Assembly: GCF_024666525.1 (NCBI RefSeq)
Contig: NZ_CP088294.1
Coordinates: 4,774,001-4,838,000 of the forward strand
Origin: Pseudomonas sp. J452
GTDB lineage: Bacteria > Pseudomonadota > Gammaproteobacteria > Pseudomonadales > Pseudomonadaceae
Length of the DNA: 64,000 bases
Reading direction: 5' to 3'
Made by a program: the position numbers and the translations under genes. Under the pieces are notes generated by a model. The model had not been told where the DNA came from, made no database searches, and worked only from the letters and a program-made list of their open reading frames with translations. Positions 58,728 to 64,000 of the stretch are shown here, piece after piece; positions within the stretch are counted from its first letter, which is position 1, and each line of letters begins with the position of its first letter.

Positions 58728-61073
58728 CTACTCGCTGACACTGAACTGCAGCTGGGCGGTCTGCCCGCCCTGGTCCAGCACGCTCAGCTGATACTGCCCC
58801 GTCTCGCGCAGCACCTGGGCGAATGCCTCGCCTGGCTGGCTTTCGGCCAGCGGCGCGCCATTGAGGAACCACCAGCGCGTGCCACTGCCGCCCAGGGCCG
58901 ATAGCTGCAGGCGCAGTGGGTCGGCACTGCTGGCCGGGCGACGCAGGCGGTCGTGGTCGCGAATGCCGACGATCGACAGCGGCGCCGCCGGCGGTGCCAT
59001 GGCCGGCGGACAGCTGGTGTCAGCCGCCGGCAAACGTGCCGCGCGGCGTTCACGACGCGGCAACCAGGGCTCCAGTGGTGCCGGCCAGAGCGCCACCTGA
59101 CGCGCCTCGCCAGCTGTACAGGTGGCGGCCACCTGGCGCCCCTGCGGATTGACCCAGATGTTCTGCAACAGCCCCAGGCCCAGCGGCTGATCGGCCGCCT
59201 GCAGGGTCGGCGGCGTAGTGCCGTCGAGGGTCCAGGCAAAGCGCTGGCGCCGGCAATTGTCATCCTCACGGGCCAGCGGTTGCCCCAGCGGCCAACAAAT
59301 CGCGGCCACGCCGATACTCTCCGGCACTTCTTGCACAGGAGGCGCCAGGCCACGCTGGCTGTCGCGGTTGACCAGCAGATCATGCACCTGCAGCAACAGC
59401 GGCGCGGCCGAGGCCAGGCCGAACTGACCGGGCACCGGGGTGCCGTCCGGACGGCCAATCCAGATACCGATCAGGTGCCGTGGACCGACGCCCACCGCCC
59501 AGGCATCGCGAAAGCCGTAGCTGGTGCCGGTCTTCCAGGCCAGCACGGGGCGCTGCAGCAACTCGGCACGCGGGTCGCGATCGGGTCGTGCCTGGCCGGC
59601 CAGAATACGCCGGATGATCCACGCCGCGCCGGGCGAGAGCAGGCGGCGCTCGTGCAGGGCGTCCTGCGGCTGCAGGCGCGGGCGCGCGGCGAGGCCGTCG
59701 CGGGCAAAAGCGCTGTAGCCGCCGACCAACTCCTCCAGACGGCTGCCGGCGCCACCGAGAATCAGCGCCAGGTTGGGCTCGGCAGCGGCCGGCAAGGTCA
59801 GCGGCACCCCGGCATTGCGCAGCTCACCGGCAAAGCGCTTCGGCCCGTAGGCCTCCAGCAGTTGCACCGCGGGCAGGTTGAGCGAGGTGGCCAGGGCCTC
59901 GCTGGCCGACACCGGGCCGATAAACCCGGCCGCGAAGTTACCGGGGCGATAGTCGCCATAGCGCCGCGGCACATCCTGCAGCAGCGACTCGGAATGGATC
60001 AGCCCGGCGTCGAGGGCCAGGCCATAGAGAAAGGGTTTCAGCGTGGAACCCGGCGAGCGCAGGGCGCGCACCATGTCGACATGGCCGAAGCGGCGCTTGT
60101 CGGCGATATCCACCGAACCGAGGTAGGCGCGCACCGCCATGCTCTCGTGCTCGACCACCAGGATCGCCGCCGAGGTGTGCTCCGGCAGGCGCGCGCGCCA
60201 ACCCAGCAGCAAGTCCTCCAGGCGCCGCTGCAGGCTGGCATCGAGGGTGGTGCGGATCAGCGGCGGGCTGCCCGGCACATTCAGCCGCCGCGCCAGCAGC
60301 GGCGCCAGGTTGGGCTCTTGGCGCGGCGCCAGCAGCACCGGCTCCTGCAACGCTTCGTCGACCAGGCCCTGCGGCCACACCTGGAACTGCGCCAGGCGCC
60401 GCAGCACCTTGTCTCTCGCCGCCTGGGCGCGCTCGGGGTGACGATCCGGACGCAGCCGGCTGGGCGCCTGCGGCAACACCGCGAGCAACGCCGCCTCGGC
60501 GCGGGTCAGCTGTGCCGGTGACTTGCCCAGGTAGGCCCAGCTGGCCGCCGCCACGCCCTGCAAGGTGCCGCCGAAGGGTGCGCGGTTAAGGTAGAGGGCG
60601 AGGATCTCGTCCTTGGACAGGTGCCACTCCAGTTGCAGGGTGCGCCCGAGCTGACGCAACTTGCCGGCAAAGGTGCGCGAATGCGGATCGAGCAGGCGCG
60701 CCACCTGCATCGACAGGGTGCTGCCACCGGACAGCACGCGCCCCCCCGTGAGGTTCTGCCAGGCCGCACGACCGAGAGCCAGCGGGTTGACCCCGGGATG
60801 CCGGTAGAACCAGCGATCCTCGTAGGTCAGCAGCGCCTGCAGGTAATAGGGCGAGACCTGCTCCGGCGTCACCGGGTAACGCCACACCCCCTCGGCATCG
60901 GCGAAGCGCCACAGTGGCGTGCCGTCCTCGGCCAGCACCACACGGGCCAGGTCGTCCTGCGGCAAGGGTAGCGGGAACAGCCGATCGACCACCAGCAGCA
61001 GCAGCGCCACCAGCAGCACGGGCAGCGCCAACCAGGGGCGACGCAAGCGAATGAGTAAGCGGCTCAGCTCCAT
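58728..61073 (-). CDS. pbpC: Penicillin-binding protein 1C
   Basis: The protein has 781 residues from ATG 61073 (MELSRLLIRLRRPWLALPVL); a longer start at 61112 is possible. The glycosyltransferase domain holds TYEDRWFYRHPGVNPLAL and GGSTLSMQVARLL. The transpeptidase domain has SPGSTLKPFLYG (SxxK), TSLNLPA (SxN) and WKTGTSYGFRDAW (KTG). A C-terminal BiPBP_C-type domain follows. In E. coli pbpC pairs with the macroglobulin gene yfhM; here a DUF559 element and a small gene separate the two. Confidence 0.95.
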   Translation of the reverse strand: MELSRLLIRLRRPWLALPVLLVALLLLVVDRLFPLPLPQDDLARVVLAEDGTPLWRFADAEGVWRYPVTPEQVSPYYLQALLTYEDRWFYRHPGVNPLALGRAAWQNLTGGRVLSGGSTLSMQVARLLDPHSRTFAGKLRQLGRTLQLEWHLSKDEILALYLNRAPFGGTLQGVAAASWAYLGKSPAQLTRAEAALLAVLPQAPSRLRPDRHPERAQAARDKVLRRLAQFQVWPQGLVDEALQEPVLLAPRQEPNLAPLLARRLNVPGSPPLIRTTLDASLQRRLEDLLLGWRARLPEHTSAAILVVEHESMAVRAYLGSVDIADKRRFGHVDMVRALRSPGSTLKPFLYGLALDAGLIHSESLLQDVPRRYGDYRPGNFAAGFIGPVSASEALATSLNLPAVQLLEAYGPKRFAGELRNAGVPLTLPAAAEPNLALILGGAGSRLEELVGGYSAFARDGLAARPRLQPQDALHERRLLSPGAAWIIRRILAGQARPDRDPRAELLQRPVLAWKTGTSYGFRDAWAVGVGPRHLIGIWIGRPDGTPVPGQFGLASAAPLLLQVHDLLVNRDSQRGLAPPVQEVPESIGVAAICWPLGQPLAREDDNCRRQRFAWTLDGTTPPTLQAADQPLGLGLLQNIWVNPQGRQVAATCTAGEARQVALWPAPLEPWLPRRERRAARLPAADTSCPPAMAPPAAPLSIVGIRDHDRLRRPASSADPLRLQLSALGGSGTRWWFLNGAPLAESQPGEAFAQVLRETGQYQLSVLDQGGQTAQLQFSVSE

Positions 61074-61171
61074 GGGCCTGCTACCCTTCGCCACAGCAGG
61101 TGCCTGTGGCATGCTGCCTCGCATTGCGCGCAACAGCCGAGGAGCGGCCCCGAGCGGCCGGACATATTTTC

Positions 61172-61459
61172 GTGAGTGATTTCTTTCAATGGCTGGGTCA
61201 CGCACTCGGCACTCTGATCCGTTTCATCGTCGAAGCCCTCAGCGGCTTCTTCGGCCTGTTCGCCGACGCCGGCCGCAGCTTCCTGCAGGGCCTGGCCAAC
61301 GCCCTGGGCACCGACATCGGCCTGCTCAGCCTGGTGGCCATGGTCTGCGGCCTGTTGCTGCTCTACGCCGCGGTCCGTGCCGGCATGCGCAAGGCTTTCG
61401 TGCGCATGGTGATCTATGGGTTGCTGGGGTTGTGGTTGTTGAGTTTGATTGTGAGTTGA
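61172..61459 (+). CDS. Small membrane protein, GTG start
   Basis: The protein has about 95 residues from GTG 61172 (starting SDFFQWLGHALGTLIRFI); a longer ATG start at 61100 would overlap pbpC. Two hydrophobic segments are seen, LIRFIVEALSGFFGLF and a final LVIYGLLGLWLLSLIV-like end. It is divergent from pbpC. It ends directly before the left repeat block of the DUF559 element. I do not recognise the family. Confidence 0.55.
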   Translation: MSDFFQWLGHALGTLIRFIVEALSGFFGLFADAGRSFLQGLANALGTDIGLLSLVAMVCGLLLLYAAVRAGMRKAFVRMVIYGLLGLWLLSLIVS

Positions 61460-61467
61460 GACAACTG

Positions 61468-61705
61468 CCCTCTCCCCCGGCCCCTCGGCTTTGGCTTCCT
61501 GCGTCGCTCTAACTCCTGCATCCCTGCAGTCGTCTCCCATAAATGGGCGAGGGGTGACTAACGCCAGACGCCGTAGTTTATCCCGATGCCTGCTCTTCAC
61601 CTGCAAAGCCTTCGGCAGCACCTATCAGTCACCCTGGGCACGGCCTACCCCCCCTCTCCCGCTCTTTGTTTATCAAGAGGGGGGAGAGGGCTGGGGAGAG
61701 GGTCG
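61468..61705. repeat. Left inverted-repeat block of the DUF559 element
   Basis: Two palindromic units occur. The outer one runs from CCCTCTCCCCCGGCCCCTC to CTCCCATAAATGGGCGAGGG and GTGACT. The inner one (about 61646-61702) has CCCTCTCCCGCTCTTTGTTT and GGGGAGAGGGCTGGGGAGAG. Both are repeated in reverse at 62048-62173. The inner unit encodes the last residues of the DUF559 protein. Confidence 0.82.
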
Positions 61706-62028
61706 ATGGCCAGACGAATCCGCTCCAGCACCGCCGCCATCTCCCCCAGCACCTGATGACTCCAGAAGCGCAGCACACGATAACCACGCTCCTGTAGATA
61801 GCCATCGCGCACCTCATCCAGCTGCCGCTGCTCGACATGCTGGCCGCCATCCAGTTCGATGATCAGGAAACACTCCAGACAGACAAAGTCGACGATATAG
61901 CGGGCAATCGGTTTCTGTCGCTTGAACTTCAACCCCATGAAGCGGTGACCACGCAAGTGATACCAAAGCCGGGCTTCGGCATCCGTCATGTGGGTACGCA
62001 GGTGCTTGGCGTTTTCACGCAGTCCCAT
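61645..62028 (-). CDS. DUF559 (Vsr-like PD-(D/E)XK nuclease fold) protein
   Basis: The protein has 127 residues: MGLRENAKHLRTHMTDAEAR, then FKRQKPIARYIVDFVCLEC and LIIELDGGQHVEQRQLDEVR, and GYRVLRFWSHQVL. DUF559 domains are related to very-short-patch and PD-(D/E)XK nucleases, with Asp and Glu-Leu-Asp as candidate metal ligands. The tail LPSPLPPLDKQRAGEGG is encoded by the inner repeat, so gene and repeat form one unit. It lies between genes that are usually neighbours, pbpC and the macroglobulin gene. Confidence 0.85.
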   Translation of the reverse strand: MGLRENAKHLRTHMTDAEARLWYHLRGHRFMGLKFKRQKPIARYIVDFVCLECFLIIELDGGQHVEQRQLDEVRDGYLQERGYRVLRFWSHQVLGEMAAVLERIRLAIDPLPSPLPPLDKQRAGEGG

Positions 62029-62047
62029 GTGAGCCTCCTTGCTCCCT

Positions 62048-62173
62048 TTGCCCTCTCCCCAGCCCTCTCCCCCTCTTCATAAACAAAGAGTGGGAGAGGG
62101 GGTAGTCCGCGCATGGCCGACCTGCTGAAGTCACCCCTCGCCCACTTATGGGAGAGGGGCCGGGGGAGAGGGT
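62048..62173. repeat. Right inverted-repeat block of the DUF559 element
   Basis: The inner unit is CCCTCTCCCCAGCCCTCTCC with CATAAACAAAGAGTGGGAGAGG. The outer unit is GTCACCCCTCGCCCACTTAT with GGGAGAGGGGCCGGGGGAGA. Each is the reverse complement of the matching left unit. The block ends at the stop codon of the macroglobulin gene (62173-62175). Confidence 0.82.
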
Positions 62174-64000
62174 TAGCGCCCCCTCACCACCAGTTTCTCC
62201 GGCGTCTCGCCCTGGGCCTTCCACGCCGGGCGGTACATCGATTCCACTTGAGGCGGCGGAACCCGGTAGGTGCCGGGCGTCACGGCTCGGGCCAGGTAGA
62301 GCAGGTGGGTGGTGTCGTAGCCATTCACATCCAGCGCCGCCACGTAGCGGTCGTCGCGGAACTCCTGGTGTTTGATCGCGGCGTTCTGCATCGATTTCTG
62401 CCAGTCCTTCACCGCGCTGCTGGCGTCGTCCAGGCTGGCGGCGCTCTGCGCCAGGTTCTGGTTTTCCAGCTCCAGGCCCGCCGGTAGCAGGTCGACCAGC
62501 AGGGCATCCGGCACCCGCTCATCGGCGCGCACCGCCAGGTGCACCAGCACCAGCTGGCCGCTTTGCAGATTGTTCAGGTCCAGCGCGTTGCCGCCCAGGT
62601 CGTAGTACTCGCGCTCGATGCTCAGGTTGTTGCCCCCGCCTGCGGCGCCTGGGCCGGGTAACCGGACAGTGTCAGCTGCTGGTACAGGCTCTGCTCGCCC
62701 GGATTGCTCAGGCTCAGCGGCTCGCCCAGGCCAGCCCCCTGCAGCAGCACGGCCGGCTGGCTGTTGCTCAGCTCGCGCAGTTGGCCGGCGACTTCCAGCA
62801 CGGCGTTCCAGTCCTGCTCCGGCTTCTTCACCAGGCTACGGCCGGCGAGGAACAGCGAATTGCGCTCCTGGGTCGACAGGTAGTCCTGCAGCGCACGCTC
62901 CTCGGCCAGTTCGAACAGCAGTTGCTCGCGCGTGCCGGCGGCCAGGTCGTTCTCCTCCAGCAGGGCGTAGATCAGCGCCTGGTCGCGCAGCGGGCTGCCG
63001 TAGTCGGCCAGCCAGTCCTCGCGGTTGCGACCCTGGGCCATACCCACGGCCAGCGCCTCGTCGGCACGCGGCTTGTCGCCCATCTTCTGCAGGGCCACGG
63101 CCAGGTGCACCAACGGCAGGCCGGACTGCGACTCGCTGCGCCGCTCGTACAGCGCGCGCAGGGCGCCCAGCGGCGCCTGCTGACTGCGCGCCAGCACGTA
63201 GCCGGCGTAGGCCTGCACGGCAAAGCGGGTGTGGTCGAGGTTTTCGCTGTAGCCGACTTCGATCAGGTTGCGTTCCTGCAGGTAGCGCAACAGGCGCTCG
63301 CTGGCCTTCTTCAGCGGCTCGGCGGGCACGGCGAAGCCCTGCTCGCGGGCGCGCAGGAGGAAGTCGGTGACATAGGCGGTCAGCCAGTATTCCTCGTCGC
63401 TGTCACTGCCCCACAGGCCGAAGCTGCCGTTGTAGCGCTGCATACCGAGCAGACGCTCGATGCCGATCTCGATGGAGCGGCGGCGCTGCTGTTCCGGTTC
63501 GCCTTCCAGGCCGAGGCGCTTGAGGGTGGCGGCATCCGCGTACAGCGAGGGGTACAGGCCGCTGGTGGTCTGCTCCAGGCAGCCGTAGGGATAGGCCTTG
63601 AGGGCACGGATCTGCTCGGCCAGATTGAGCGGCGGACGACTGGACACGCTGAGCAGCGCCTCCAGCCCGGCCGGTTCGAAGGCCGCCAGGGTGCCGGCAG
63701 GCAGGCTCCAGCGCTCGCCCTTGAGCACGCTGCGGAACATCTGCTGCTGCGCCGGCCAGGCCGGACGCACACCGATGCGCCAGGTGCGACTGAACGGCGG
63801 CAGGTTCTCGCCCGGCAAGCTCAGGCCCTGCACGCTGATGCGCAGCACGCCGGCGCCGAAGCCGCCGGCGGCGCGCACCGGGATACGCAGGGTGGTGCGC
63901 TGGCCCTGGTCGAGCTGAATCGGCGCGGTATGCCCGCCGGGGGTTTCGCTCAAGGCCAGCTGCCCCTCGGCGTTGAGCTGCACATCAAGCTTTTGCATGG
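62173..64000 (-). pseudogene. Bacterial alpha-2-macroglobulin gene, frameshifted and cut by the window edge
   Basis: The frame from 63998 down to 62622 holds the thioester motif YPYGCLEQTTSGLYPSLY and the following alpha-alpha barrel (macroglobulin complement-like domain). It runs into a stop at 62622 after QAPQAGATT. The normal ending resumes in another frame (LVHLAVRADERVPDALL to the stop at 62173). One G is missing from the run at 62633-62637. This periplasmic protease trap is of the YfhM/MagD class and pairs with PBP1C. The N-terminal part lies beyond the window. Confidence 0.85.

Noticed and set aside
61491..61862. Plus-strand frame reading through the left repeat block of the DUF559 element
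   Set aside because: It is made of repeat sequence and antisense of the DUF559 gene.

Overview
The window looks like a chromosomal segment of a Pseudomonas species. It is GC-rich. From memory, two long blocks keep P. aeruginosa gene order. The first (about 1.1-21.9 kb) holds a PA3611-like secreted protein, a phosphoketolase, a beta-CASP nuclease, a LOG protein, recX-recA-pncC, mutS, fdxA, rsmZ, rpoS, nlpD, a DUF368 flippase, pcm-surE-truD-ispF, and fghA-adhC with a divergent LysR gene. The second (about 45-52.4 kb) holds mqo, a PA4642-like protein, a SulP transporter, a cupin, hpt, upp and uraA. Other Pseudomonas hallmarks are a GacA box upstream of an RsmZ-like sRNA beside rpoS, a LexA box at recA, and several families of palindromic intergenic repeats.

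The unusual part is 24.4-42.6 kb, between the two conserved blocks. It is a dedicated fatty-acid/type II polyketide-like assembly line. Fifteen minus-strand genes run from 42484 down to 27123, mostly overlapping or closely spaced: a LolA-like periplasmic carrier, an outer-membrane barrel, an ACP acyltransferase (FabD-like), a membrane protein, an AcpS-type phosphopantetheinyl transferase, a FabG-type reductase, a FabA/FabZ-type dehydratase, an acyl carrier protein, a GcvT-like folate-dependent protein, a fused ketosynthase/dead-ketosynthase (KS-CLF-like) protein, another ketosynthase, a ketosynthase relative without a recognisable catalytic Cys, an ABC ATPase, an exported protein and an FtsX-type permease. 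A FabL-like SDR and a FabB-like ketosynthase close the locus. My inference is that it makes an acyl or polyketide chain in the cytoplasm and exports it to the envelope through its own LolCDE/LolA-like route. The ammonia-lyase and AMP-ligase genes of aryl polyene loci are absent, and the product is unknown to me.

From 42.6 to 64 kb come small conserved proteins, a YajG-like lipoprotein, mqo, nucleobase salvage (hpt, upp, uraA), ppk2, recQ, a GGDEF-EAL protein overlapping a cupredoxin-like gene, and pbpC. An alpha-2-macroglobulin gene follows and runs off the right edge. A DUF559 nuclease gene framed by nested inverted repeats sits between pbpC and the macroglobulin gene.

Two genes (fdxA and the macroglobulin gene) are broken by single-base losses in homopolymers; they may be real mutations or sequencing errors. 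I saw no tRNA or rRNA genes, CRISPR arrays, transposases or prophage genes.
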